DNA from: Lachnotalea sp. AF33-28
GTDB lineage: Bacteria > Bacillota > Clostridia > Lachnospirales > Lachnospiraceae
Length of the DNA stretch: 64,000 bases
Direction: 5' to 3'
NCBI RefSeq assembly: GCF_003477885.1
Contig: NZ_QUEE01000007.1
Span: 124,001 to 188,000 of the forward strand
The position numbers and the translations under genes were made by a program. Positions within the stretch are counted from its first letter, which is position 1; each line of letters begins with the position of its first letter. The notes under the pieces were generated by a model. It searched no databases. It worked only from the letters and a program-made list of their open reading frames with translations, and was not told the origin of the DNA. Positions 50,621 to 58,696 of this stretch are shown in pieces.

Positions 50621-51211
50621 GTGGATGCAGTCAACCAGTGGGTCAGAAACATTGTGTTTTATATCATCGGGGTGGGCGTGATTTACCAGCTCCTCCCGAG
50701 CAAAGAGTACCATAAATATATGAAGTATTTCACCAGCATCATACTGGTGCTGCTGGTCCTTTCGCCGCTTACAGGATTTTTCCATCTGGATGAAAAGCTG
50801 GAATATTATTTCCAGAGCTTCACTTACAGGCAGGAGGCCTCCGATTTTTCCGTACGGCTTAAGGAAGCGGACGAGCAGAGGTATAAAGATGTGTTAAAGG
50901 AATACGAAACCATGGTGGAAAACAACATTGAAGCCATGGCGGCGAAACGCGATCTGTATCTGGCTTCCTGTGATGTGATGCTGGAGGAGGATGCAGAGAG
51001 CGCCGGGTTTGGCAGCATCACAGGCATTCGGGCGGCTGTCACCTATAAGCGGCTGGGAAATCAGCAGATCACTGTGGATGAAATACGGATCGGGAATGAA
51101 AAGCAGGCGGATGACACATCAAAGCATCCGGTTTTAGAACAGGTGCGGCAGGATATCATGGATTTTTACAGCATATCGGAGGAACAGGTCACAGTCGTAT
51201 TGCAGGAGTAA
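50621..51211 (+). CDS. spoIIIAF: Stage III sporulation protein AF
   Basis: A 196-residue protein with two N-terminal membrane helices (NIVFYIIGVGVIYQLLP, YFTSIILVLLVLSPLTGFF) followed by a coiled-coil and an alpha/beta ring-building-motif-like domain (ITGIRAAVTYKR, QQITVDEIRIGN, YSISEEQVTVVLQE). I use GTG 50621, six bases behind GGGGGTGAGG; an earlier GTG overlaps that site. Confidence 0.9.
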   Translation: MDAVNQWVRNIVFYIIGVGVIYQLLPSKEYHKYMKYFTSIILVLLVLSPLTGFFHLDEKLEYYFQSFTYRQEASDFSVRLKEADEQRYKDVLKEYETMVENNIEAMAAKRDLYLASCDVMLEEDAESAGFGSITGIRAAVTYKRLGNQQITVDEIRIGNEKQADDTSKHPVLEQVRQDIMDFYSISEEQVTVVLQE

Positions 51212-51215
51212 GCGC

Positions 51216-51785
51216 ATGGAAAAGAAAAAGTTAAACCTCAAAAATATCGGATTGGATAAACTGCTCATCATACTGGCTGCCGGAATCGTCATCATCGTAC
51301 TGTCGCTGCCGGGACAGAATTCCGGAAAGGATGTTATGCCGGAAACCACAGCATCCGTGAGCGGCTATGATCAGAACACCAGCTATGAAAAACAGATGGA
51401 GGCCAGGCTTAAGAAGGCTCTCTCCTATGTGGACGGCGTGGGGCAGGTGGAGGTGATGATCACTTTAAAATCCACCGAGGAATCGGTGGTGCAGACCGAT
51501 AAGTCGGTCACCAGCAATCATACGTCTGAGACCGACAGCCAGGGTGGGACCCGCAATGTGGATGAATACAGTGAGGACAGCGACTCCCTTGTGACGGATA
51601 ACGGCAGCGGCAGCAGCCCGTACGTGATCAAACAGATCATGCCGGAAGTAGAGGGAGTCATCATCGTGGCGGACGGCGGAGATAAGCCTACGGTAAAAAA
51701 TGAAATCTATGAGGCCGTACAAGCATTATTTCCGGTCCCCACACATAAAATAAAAGTATTAAAGAGAGCGTCAACAGATTCATAA
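51216..51785 (+). CDS. spoIIIAG: Stage III sporulation protein AG
   Basis: A 189-residue bitopic protein. One membrane helix (LLIILAAGIVIIVLSLPG) is followed by a long extracytoplasmic domain with YVDGVGQVEVMITLKSTEE, a polar Ser/Asp/Gly insert (about 95-140), and VEGVIIVADGGDKPTVKNEIYEAVQALFPV. SpoIIIAG forms the large ring of the mother-cell channel. It lies 4 bases after spoIIIAF. Confidence 0.94.
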   Translation: MEKKKLNLKNIGLDKLLIILAAGIVIIVLSLPGQNSGKDVMPETTASVSGYDQNTSYEKQMEARLKKALSYVDGVGQVEVMITLKSTEESVVQTDKSVTSNHTSETDSQGGTRNVDEYSEDSDSLVTDNGSGSSPYVIKQIMPEVEGVIIVADGGDKPTVKNEIYEAVQALFPVPTHKIKVLKRASTDS

Positions 51786-51799
51786 GGAGGAACGTTTCA

Positions 51800-52435
51800 G
51801 TGAAAAAAATGTTGAAGAAGAATCAAATTGTTCTTACCGTACTGGCAGTGATGATTGCCGTGGCAGGATATTTGACGTACACCGGAGCCAATAAGGACCT
51901 GCTGAATGCAGGGACGGATAATGTGATTGACGAGAATACAGGGCTGATGGATATTTCCGATGAGGATATCCTGGCGGAGAACAAGGCGCTGCAGGATGCC
52001 AATGCAGGAGATCCGGCCACGGATGAAACAAACGGGCAGCCTGGAGAAGCCGTACTCACCGGCAGCAACAATACCTCTGTGATCGACTTCATGGCTGAGA
52101 TCCAGCTGAACCGGGAGCAGGTCCGCACCAAGAATAAGGAAACACTGCTTGAGATCATCAACAATACCAACATCAGCGACGAGCAGAAGCAGACAGCCAT
52201 TGACAATATGGTGAAGATGACGGAATATGCTGAAAAAGAAAATGCCACAGAGACGCTGCTGTCCACGAAGGGCTTTGAAAATACGGTGGTGAGCATCAAT
52301 GATAACAGCGTGGATGTGGTGATCGGAATGACAGAAATCACCGATGCGCAGAGAGCACAGATTGAAGATATTGTGAAGCGCAAAACGGAAGTTCCGGCCG
52401 AATACATAGTGATTTCCTTAATGCCGAAAGAATGA
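51800..52435 (+). CDS. spoIIIAH: Stage III sporulation protein AH
   Basis: A 211-residue bitopic protein with one membrane helix (NQIVLTVLAVMIAVAGYLTYTG) and a YscJ-like ring-building domain at the C-terminus (ENTVVSINDNSVDVVIGMTEITDAQRAQIEDIVKRKT). SpoIIIAH binds SpoIIQ from the forespore across the intermembrane space. It starts at GTG 51800 behind AAGGAGG and is the last gene of the operon, ended by the strong hairpin at 52453. Confidence 0.94.
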   Translation: MKKMLKKNQIVLTVLAVMIAVAGYLTYTGANKDLLNAGTDNVIDENTGLMDISDEDILAENKALQDANAGDPATDETNGQPGEAVLTGSNNTSVIDFMAEIQLNREQVRTKNKETLLEIINNTNISDEQKQTAIDNMVKMTEYAEKENATETLLSTKGFENTVVSINDNSVDVVIGMTEITDAQRAQIEDIVKRKTEVPAEYIVISLMPKE

Positions 52436-52452
52436 GTTCCAGAAATAAAAAC

Positions 52453-52494
52453 AGGCCCGGTTTCATGCGCGGAAACGTCCATGAAACCGGGCCT
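52453..52494. terminator. Bidirectional terminator between spoIIIAH and carB
   Basis: A perfect 15-bp stem AGGCCCGGTTTCATG/CATGAAACCGGGCCT with a 12-base loop. The minus-strand side is followed by GTTTTTATTT, good for carB; the plus-strand side has the weaker TATCATT. Confidence 0.88.
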
Positions 52495-52510
52495 TATCAT
52501 TCAATTCAGA

Positions 52511-55500
52511 TTATTCGGTGATCTCCCGATGGAATTCCTGAAGGGATTTCACCGGCAGCGTTCCGCACGCCTTTGCGGCGCGGATGCCTTCCACGGTGGC
52601 TTTTGCAGCTGCCATGGTGGTCATATAAGGAATTTTGCCCTTGATAGCGGATTTGCGGATATAGCTGTCATCCACAGCGCCTTTCTTGCCGATCGGAGTG
52701 TTGACAACGATATCGATCTTCTTATTGGTCAGTTCATCCAGAATGTTCGGACGGCCCTCGTTGATCTTGGCAATCTTCACCGCAGGTATGCCCGCGTTCA
52801 CGATCATCTCATAGGTCCTGCCGGTCGCCAGAATGTTAAATCCGCACTCATGGAAGCCCTGGGCAACCTCCACAACTTCCGGTTTGTCGCGGTCGCTTAC
52901 GCTGATCAGCACGGTGCCGGAAAGCGGAAGCTTGGTCTGTGTCGCCTCTTCCGCTTTAAAGAACGCTTCGCCGAAGTGCGCCGAGATGCCGAGCACTTCT
53001 CCGGTGGAACGCATTTCCGGTCCGAGGAGCGGATCCACTTCCGGGAACATATTGAACGGGAATACCGCTTCCTTCACCCCGTAGTGTGCGAATTTCTTTT
53101 CCTTAAGCTGCGGGATCGGTGAAGGTCTTCCGGTGATATGGCCGGTCATGATATCGGTGGCCAGCTTCACCATCTTGATGTTGCAGACCTTGGATACCAG
53201 CGGTACGGTCCTGGAAGCTCTCGGATTGGCTTCCAGCACATACACACGACCGTCCTCGATGGCATACTGCATATTCATCAGCCCTACCACATGCATTTCC
53301 TTGGCGATTTTCTTCGTATAGTCCTTAATGGTTGCGATCTGATCCTCCGTCAGGTTCTTGGGCGGCAGGATGCAGGCGGAATCTCCGGAATGCACGCCAG
53401 CCAGCTCGATATGCTCCATGACGGAAGGAACGAATACATTCTCGCCGTCGCTGATCGCATCGGCTTCACATTCGGTAGCGTGATGCAGGAAGCGGTCGAT
53501 CAGGATCGGCCGGTCGGGCGTAACGCCTACAGCGGCGTTCATATAATAGGCCATGCTCTCGTCATCGTATACGACTTCCATGCCGCGGCCGCCTAAGACA
53601 TAAGACGGGCGCACCATAACCGGATAGCCGATGCGGTTGGCAATTTCCAGCGCATCCTCCGCGGTGACCGCCATGCCGGATTCCGGCATCGGAATGTCAA
53701 GCTTCTCCATCATGGCGCGGAACAGATCGCGGTCCTCAGCCATATCGATAGTTTCCGGGGTGGTCCCCAGGATGTTGACGCCAGCCTTCTTTAGTGAGGA
53801 TGCCAGATTTAAAGGTGTCTGGCCGCCGAACTGTGCGATGACCCCGATTGGTTTTTCCTTCTCATGGATGCTTAACACATCTTCCAGAGTCAGAGGCTCA
53901 AAATACAGCTTATCCGAAGTATCGTAATCAGTGGATACCGTCTCAGGATTGCAGTTTACGATGATAGTCTCAAAACCGAGCTCCTTCAACGCGATTGCGG
54001 CATGCACGCAGCAGTAATCGAATTCTATACCCTGGCCGATCCGGTTGGGACCGCCGCCTAAGATCATGATCTTGGGTTTGTCCGTGTTCACAGGGCTCTT
54101 ATCTTCAATGTGGTAGCTGGAGTAATAGTAAGCGGAGTTTTCTGTGCCGCTCACGTGTACGCCCTCCCACGCTTCCGTGATTCCGGCCGCCGTTCTGGCA
54201 TCGCGGATCTCATCCTCTGTCACATCCAGAAGAAGGCTCAAATATTTATCGGAGAATCCGTCCAGCTTGGCGGATCTAAGCGCGTCTGTCGGAGGAACAC
54301 TGCCTTTGTACTGCTTTAACGCCTCTTCCTCCTCCACAAGCTCCTTCATCTGGTTGATGAAATAGTGTTTGATTTTGGTCAGCTGATACAGCTCCTCAAC
54401 AGTTGCGCCCTTTCTTAAGGCTTCATACATGATGAACTGGCGCTCGCTGGTCGGAACATGCAGCATATTCAGCAGCTCTTTTTTGGACTTGGAGGCGAGA
54501 TCTTTGGCTCCGCCGAGGCCGTGACGGCCGGTCTCAAGGCTGCGGATGGCTTTCTGGAACGCTTCTTTATAGGTCTTTCCGATGCTCATGACTTCGCCCA
54601 CGGCGCGCATCTGCGTGCCAAGCTTGTCCTCAGCGCCTTTGAATTTCTCAAATGCCCAGCGGGCGAACTTGATCACCACATAATCGCCGTCCGGAACGTA
54701 TTTGTCCAGCGTGCCGTATTTGCCGCAGGGGATCTCATCCAGAGTCAGGCCGCTGGCCAGCATCGCCGATACCAGCGCGATGGGGAATCCGGTAGCCTTG
54801 GAGGCCAGAGCGGAGGAACGGGAGGTCCTGGGGTTGATCTCGATGACCAGGATGCGGTCGCTTATGGGATCATGGGCGAACTGCACGTTGGTGCCGCCGA
54901 TCACTTCGATGGCTTCTACAATCTTATAAGCCTGCTCTTGCAGACGCTTCTGCGTTTCCTCGGATATGGTCAGCATGGGGGCGGAACAGAAGGAATCGCC
55001 GGTATGCACGCCCAGAGGATCGATGTTCTCAATGAAGCAGACGGTGATCATATTGTTCTTGGAATCCCGCACCACTTCCAGTTCCAGCTCCTCCCAGCCC
55101 AGTATGGATTCCTCAACAAGAACCTGTCCCACAAGGCTGGCCTGAAGGCCGCGGGCGCAAACGGTCTTTAATTCCTCCACATTGTAGACGAGGCCGCCGC
55201 CGGCGCCTCCCATGGTGTAAGCGGGCCTTAAGACCACAGGATATCCCAGCTTATCTGCGATGGCCAGAGCCTCATCCACGGTATAGGCCACTTCGCTGCG
55301 GGCCATTTCAATGCCAAGGCTGTTCATCGTGTTTTTAAACTCGATCCGGTCTTCGCCGCGTTCGATGGCATCCACCTGCACTCCGATGACTTTCACGTTG
55401 TATTTGTCCAATACTCCTGCTGCCGCCAGCTCTGAACACAGATTCAGGCCGGACTGTCCGCCGAGGTTCGGCAGCAGCGCGTCAGGGCGTTCCTTTTCGA

Positions 55501-55729
55501 TGATCTGTGTCAGTCTATCACAATTGAGCGGTTCGATGTAAGTGACATCAGCTGTTTCAGGATCGGTCATAATCGTGGCCGGGTTAGAGTTTACAAGTAC
55601 GATTTCGTAGCCGAGTTTTTTTAGAGCCTTACATGCCTGCGTACCGGAATAGTCAAATTCGCATGCCTGACCGATGATAATCGGACCGGAGCCGATTATC
55701 AGTACTTTGTGAATATCATCTCTTCTCAT
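52511..55729 (-). CDS. carB: Carbamoyl-phosphate synthase large subunit
   Basis: A 1072-residue enzyme that makes carbamoyl phosphate from bicarbonate, ammonia and two ATP for pyrimidine and arginine synthesis. It has two ATP-grasp halves: N-terminal carboxyphosphate domain (IGSGPIIIGQACEFDYSGTQACKALK; VLRPAYTMGGAGGG) and carbamate-kinase half (ILGGGPNRIGQGIEFDYCCVHA; VRPSYVLGGRGMEVVYDD), then an oligomerisation part and the allosteric MGS-like domain (VLISVSDRDKPEVVEVAQGFHECGFNILATGRT). It stands alone on the minus strand; the small subunit carA, usually directly upstream, is not in the window. ArgR, encoded 8 kb away, could be a regulator. Confidence 0.96.
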   Translation of the reverse strand: MRRDDIHKVLIIGSGPIIIGQACEFDYSGTQACKALKKLGYEIVLVNSNPATIMTDPETADVTYIEPLNCDRLTQIIEKERPDALLPNLGGQSGLNLCSELAAAGVLDKYNVKVIGVQVDAIERGEDRIEFKNTMNSLGIEMARSEVAYTVDEALAIADKLGYPVVLRPAYTMGGAGGGLVYNVEELKTVCARGLQASLVGQVLVEESILGWEELELEVVRDSKNNMITVCFIENIDPLGVHTGDSFCSAPMLTISEETQKRLQEQAYKIVEAIEVIGGTNVQFAHDPISDRILVIEINPRTSRSSALASKATGFPIALVSAMLASGLTLDEIPCGKYGTLDKYVPDGDYVVIKFARWAFEKFKGAEDKLGTQMRAVGEVMSIGKTYKEAFQKAIRSLETGRHGLGGAKDLASKSKKELLNMLHVPTSERQFIMYEALRKGATVEELYQLTKIKHYFINQMKELVEEEEALKQYKGSVPPTDALRSAKLDGFSDKYLSLLLDVTEDEIRDARTAAGITEAWEGVHVSGTENSAYYYSSYHIEDKSPVNTDKPKIMILGGGPNRIGQGIEFDYCCVHAAIALKELGFETIIVNCNPETVSTDYDTSDKLYFEPLTLEDVLSIHEKEKPIGVIAQFGGQTPLNLASSLKKAGVNILGTTPETIDMAEDRDLFRAMMEKLDIPMPESGMAVTAEDALEIANRIGYPVMVRPSYVLGGRGMEVVYDDESMAYYMNAAVGVTPDRPILIDRFLHHATECEADAISDGENVFVPSVMEHIELAGVHSGDSACILPPKNLTEDQIATIKDYTKKIAKEMHVVGLMNMQYAIEDGRVYVLEANPRASRTVPLVSKVCNIKMVKLATDIMTGHITGRPSPIPQLKEKKFAHYGVKEAVFPFNMFPEVDPLLGPEMRSTGEVLGISAHFGEAFFKAEEATQTKLPLSGTVLISVSDRDKPEVVEVAQGFHECGFNILATGRTYEMIVNAGIPAVKIAKINEGRPNILDELTNKKIDIVVNTPIGKKGAVDDSYIRKSAIKGKIPYMTTMAAAKATVEGIRAAKACGTLPVKSLQEFHREITE

Positions 55730-56046
55730 GTTTTCCCTCGCATATTTTTATTTCAGGCTGCCGCGCCGCCGAATAACATTGCGGCGTTTATGCTCCGCAG
55801 CCGGGAACAGCCCGGTTTGCAGAATCAGCCTAGTTTACCTTATAGTTTAAACGCTAATTCCCAAAAAAACAATATGGGAAAATAAATATTTTAGCAGAAA
55901 TATTTGTGACATTGTAACAGTAACGCCGTTTTATCGCTTATCAATAACCGCACGCTATTTTTTGTTGCAAATACCGGCTTTGTTTGGTATAATACAGGTA
56001 ATTCTCCGGCGGCAGGCGCCGGAATGAAATTTAGGAGGTAGCGATC
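55730..56046. other. Divergent intergenic region between carB and asp23
   Basis: There is no gene here. The carB leader side (minus strand) has two small hairpins, CGCCGC/GCGGCG (55764-55786) and CCGGG/CCCGG (55801-55815), but I could not recognise a PyrR-binding loop. The right part is AT-rich and holds the asp23 promoter. Confidence 0.6.
55965..55993 (+). promoter_or_regulatory. Sigma-A type promoter for asp23
   Basis: TTGCAA (55965-55970), a 17-base spacer and a consensus TATAAT (55988-55993), about 54 bases before the start codon. Confidence 0.82.
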
Positions 56047-56439
56047 GTGTCCAATGATTTTGAAAATAGAAGCATCCACACCATCCATGAAAAAGACAAG
56101 GTGGGTGAGGTGAAGATTGCCGACGAGGTTGTGGCGATCATCGCAGGGCTGGCCGCCACAGAAGTGGAAGGCGTGGCATCCATGGCGGGCAATATTACCA
56201 ACGAGCTGGTGGGAAAGCTGGGCATGAAGAATCTGTCCAAGGGAGTGAAGGTGGAGGTCCTGGAGGATTCCGTGTCCGTGGATCTGTCGCTGAACATCGA
56301 ATTCGGCCATAACATACCGGCCGTATCCACTAAGGTGCAGGACAGGGTGAAGACGGCGATAGAGAATATGACGGGTCTGTCCGTACTGGATGTAAATATA
56401 AAAATCGCGGGAGTCAATATAGATTCTGCCAATAGCTGA
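56047..56439 (+). CDS. Asp23/Gls24 family envelope stress protein (YqhY-like)
   Basis: A 130-residue protein starting at GTG 56047 behind TAGGAGGT. The family block KIADEVVAIIAGLAATEVEGVASMAGN is followed by GVKVEVLEDSVSVDLSLNIEFGHNIPAVSTKVQDRVKTAIENMTGLSVLDVNIKIAGV in the same order as Asp23 proteins. The Bacillus homologue YqhY sits near acetyl-CoA carboxylase genes and nusB; here it also precedes nusB, though a terminator separates them. Likely a membrane-associated stress or lipid-homeostasis factor. Role by homology only. Confidence 0.9.
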   Translation: MSNDFENRSIHTIHEKDKVGEVKIADEVVAIIAGLAATEVEGVASMAGNITNELVGKLGMKNLSKGVKVEVLEDSVSVDLSLNIEFGHNIPAVSTKVQDRVKTAIENMTGLSVLDVNIKIAGVNIDSANS

Positions 56440-56474
56440 CTGCACGATGACAACAGAAATAGTTGAATGGAAGA

Positions 56475-56503
56475 GGGGTGTCGGCACATGGCATCCCTTT
56501 TTT
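56475..56503 (+). terminator. Rho-independent terminator of asp23
   Basis: An 8-bp stem GGGGTGTC/GGCATCCC (two G-U pairs) with a 7-base loop, followed by six T, 36 bases after the stop codon. Confidence 0.85.
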
Positions 56504-56538
56504 GTTCAATAGGAAAATACGACCTATTGAACAAAAAA
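56498..56538. repeat. 16-bp perfect inverted repeat
   Basis: Arms TTTTTTGTTCAATAGG (56498-56513) and its exact complement (56523-56538) surround a 9-base loop. The left T run is shared with the asp23 terminator. A third half-site TTCAATAGG occurs at 56634-56642, so repeat R2 is bracketed by inverted CCTATTGAA/TTCAATAGG nonamers. Confidence 0.8.
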
Positions 56539-56546
56539 CGCTCCGC

Positions 56547-56628
56547 GTAGGAACGCACTGCGGCGGAATGGAATGATGTCGCTGAAGCGACCCGCCGCAG
56601 GCGGAGAATCCCGCGAGCGGGATTCTTT
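56547..56628. repeat. 82-bp hairpin-rich intergenic repeat, copy R2
   Basis: Inverted copy of R1 (801-882), differing at two positions (80/82 identical). It contains the same GCGGCGG/CCGCCGC outer pairing around GTCGCT/AGCGAC and the AGAATCCCGC/GCGGGATTCT stem. It lies between asp23 and nusB. Confidence 0.85.
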
Positions 56629-56710
56629 CTCTATTCAATAGGTTAATATGTTATTTATCTATACAAAACAGAAAGATACGCACAGTTTTGTGCGGAAATG
56701 AGGGACAAGC

Positions 56711-57112
56711 ATGACAAGAAGAGAGATGCGGGAGCACACGTTTAAGATGGTGTTTGCGGTGGAATTTTATCCGGCCGAGGAGCTGCCTGCTCAGGTACGG
56801 ATGTATCTGGACGAGTGCGAGGAGATCGGCGAAGAAAAGGAAGAACTGGCCGCGCGCATGGATAAAATCATCGCCTGTGTTCCGAAGCTTGACGAGCGGC
56901 TGAACCAGGTGGCCGAAGGCTGGAAGACAAAGCGCATGGGAAAAGCCGATCTGGCCATATTGCGCCTTGCCCTGTATGAGATGCTCTACGATGAGAGCAT
57001 ACCGGTTAAGGTGGCGATCAACGAGGCTGTGGAGCTGGCTAAAAAGTTCGGCGGGGACGATTCACCGTCATTTGTCAACGGCATCCTGGCCAAGACTGTC
57101 AAGGAGGCGTAA
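56711..57112 (+). CDS. nusB: Transcription antitermination factor NusB
   Basis: A 133-residue all-helical RNA-binding protein of the ribosomal RNA antitermination complex. The N-terminal arginine-rich TRREMREHTFKMVF and C-terminal LYDESIPVKVAINEAVELAKKFGGDDSPSFVNGILAKTVK match NusB well. The start ATG 56711 follows GAGGGA. The stop TAA overlaps the xseA start by one base, so translation is coupled. Confidence 0.94.
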   Translation: MTRREMREHTFKMVFAVEFYPAEELPAQVRMYLDECEEIGEEKEELAARMDKIIACVPKLDERLNQVAEGWKTKRMGKADLAILRLALYEMLYDESIPVKVAINEAVELAKKFGGDDSPSFVNGILAKTVKEA

Positions 57113-58359
57113 TGTCGGCAAATGTCTATTCGGTGGCGCAGGTAAACTCGTATATCAAGAATATGTTTGCCCAGGATTTCGCACTGCGCAGCATCTATGT
57201 GAGGGGCGAGGTATCCAACTGCAAATACCACACCTCCGGCCACATCTATTTCACGCTGAAGGATGCTTCCGGGACGCTTGCCGCCGTTATGTTCGCCGGC
57301 AGCAGAAGCGGGCTGAAATTCAGGCTTGCGGAGGGACAGAAGATCATTGCGGGCGGCAGCATCAGCGTCTATGAGCGGGACGGCAAATACCAGCTCTATG
57401 CGCGTGACATCGTGCTGGACGGCATCGGAGACCTCTATCAGCGCTTTGAAGAGCTGCGGGACAGGCTCCAGGAGATGGGGATGTTCGCTAAGGAATATAA
57501 GCAGCCGATTCCCGCCTATGTGTCCAGAGTCGGGATTGTGACGGCCCAGACCGGCGCCGCCGTTCAGGATATCATAAATATCTCGTCCAGGCGCAATCCT
57601 TATGTTCAGCTGTATCTCTACCCGGCGCTGGTGCAGGGAGAAGGCGCGGCCGCCAGCGTTGTAAACGGTATCCGCACGCTGGACGCCATGGGCATGGATG
57701 TCCTGATCGTGGGAAGGGGCGGAGGTTCGATCGAAGATTTGTGGGCGTTTAATGAGGAAAAGGTGGCCTATGCCATTTTCAACTGCAAAACGCCCGTGAT
57801 CTCCGCCGTGGGACATGAGACCGATGTGACTATCGCGGATTATGTTGCCGATCTTAGGGCGCCGACGCCTTCCGCAGCGGCGGAGCTGGCCGTATATGAT
57901 GTGCGGGCGCTGCTTATGAAGCTGGATGAGAGCCGGCAGAGGCTGGGACGCCTGATGGAGCAGCAGATCGGTGCAGTAAGGTCAAGAACCTTGCAGTTCC
58001 AGCTAAAGCTTAAGATACTGGATCCCGGCCACCAGCTGGATGTGAAGCGGCAGCAGCTGATGGATGCGGAGAACCGCCTGGAGGATACGATGAAACGGCG
58101 GATTGAGGGGTACAGGCACTTGCTGGCGCTGACGGCGGCGAGGTTAGATGGGCTGTCTCCGCTTAAGAAACTGAAAGACGGCTTCGCGTTCGTGACGGAT
58201 GAGCGGCATCTGCCGGTGAATTCCGTGAGCTGTGTGGAGCCGGGGGATATGCTGGATATACGCCTGGCGGACGGTTCGATCGCGGCGCAGGTCCTCGAAA
58301 AGAGTGAAGCTGACCTGACACGGCAGATGCATCGCGCACCGGCGCGGGAACAGGAGTGA
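57112..58359 (+). CDS. xseA: Exodeoxyribonuclease VII large subunit
   Basis: A 415-residue catalytic subunit of exonuclease VII, which degrades single-stranded DNA from both ends. The N-terminal OB domain (VYSVAQVNSYIKNMFAQDFALRSIYVRGEVSNCKYHTSGHIYFTLKD) is followed by the catalytic core with VGIVTAQTGAAVQDIINISSRRNP, GRGGGSIEDLWAFNEE and VGHETDVTIADYVADLRAPTPSAAAE. A coiled-coil that recruits XseB and a short C-terminal domain end the chain. It is slightly shorter than the usual 440-450. Confidence 0.95.
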   Translation: MSANVYSVAQVNSYIKNMFAQDFALRSIYVRGEVSNCKYHTSGHIYFTLKDASGTLAAVMFAGSRSGLKFRLAEGQKIIAGGSISVYERDGKYQLYARDIVLDGIGDLYQRFEELRDRLQEMGMFAKEYKQPIPAYVSRVGIVTAQTGAAVQDIINISSRRNPYVQLYLYPALVQGEGAAASVVNGIRTLDAMGMDVLIVGRGGGSIEDLWAFNEEKVAYAIFNCKTPVISAVGHETDVTIADYVADLRAPTPSAAAELAVYDVRALLMKLDESRQRLGRLMEQQIGAVRSRTLQFQLKLKILDPGHQLDVKRQQLMDAENRLEDTMKRRIEGYRHLLALTAARLDGLSPLKKLKDGFAFVTDERHLPVNSVSCVEPGDMLDIRLADGSIAAQVLEKSEADLTRQMHRAPAREQE

Positions 58360-58361
58360 TT

Positions 58362-58562
58362 ATGGATAAAGAGATGAGCATAGAAGAGGCCATGCAGGAG
58401 CTTACTGCGGTGATGGAACAGCTCGAGGAGCCCAGCCGTCCGCTGGAAGATTCCTTTACGCTGTATACCCGCGGCATGGAATTGGTAAAACTATGTAATG
58501 AGAAAATAGATATGGTGGAAAAAAAGCTGATTGTGCTGAATAATGAAGATCCGGTTAGATAA
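58362..58562 (+). CDS. xseB: Exodeoxyribonuclease VII small subunit
   Basis: A 66-residue helical hairpin protein (SIEEAMQELTAVMEQLEEPSRPLEDSFTLYTRGMELVKLCNEKI) that wraps the XseA coiled-coil. I start at ATG 58362 behind AGGAG; GTG 58356, overlapping the xseA stop, is within the site. Confidence 0.93.
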   Translation: MDKEMSIEEAMQELTAVMEQLEEPSRPLEDSFTLYTRGMELVKLCNEKIDMVEKKLIVLNNEDPVR

Positions 58563-58696
58563 ATATGTATATTTAATCCGGTATTAAAACCGGTGTGCTG
58601 ACACGTTTACGTTTTGCCTGAAAGCACTGTTATGATGAAACATAAAGGTGTCGGTATACCGGCGGTACGCGCTGCAGCGCGGGATTGGGTACGGGA

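Noticed and set aside
55730..55860. PyrR attenuator in front of carB
   Set aside because: Hairpins exist, but I could not find the conserved PyrR loop sequence, so only plain hairpins are reported.
58563..58696. Sigma-A promoter for ispA
   Set aside because: TTTACG and TATGAT are 19 bases apart and weak; not reported as a promoter.
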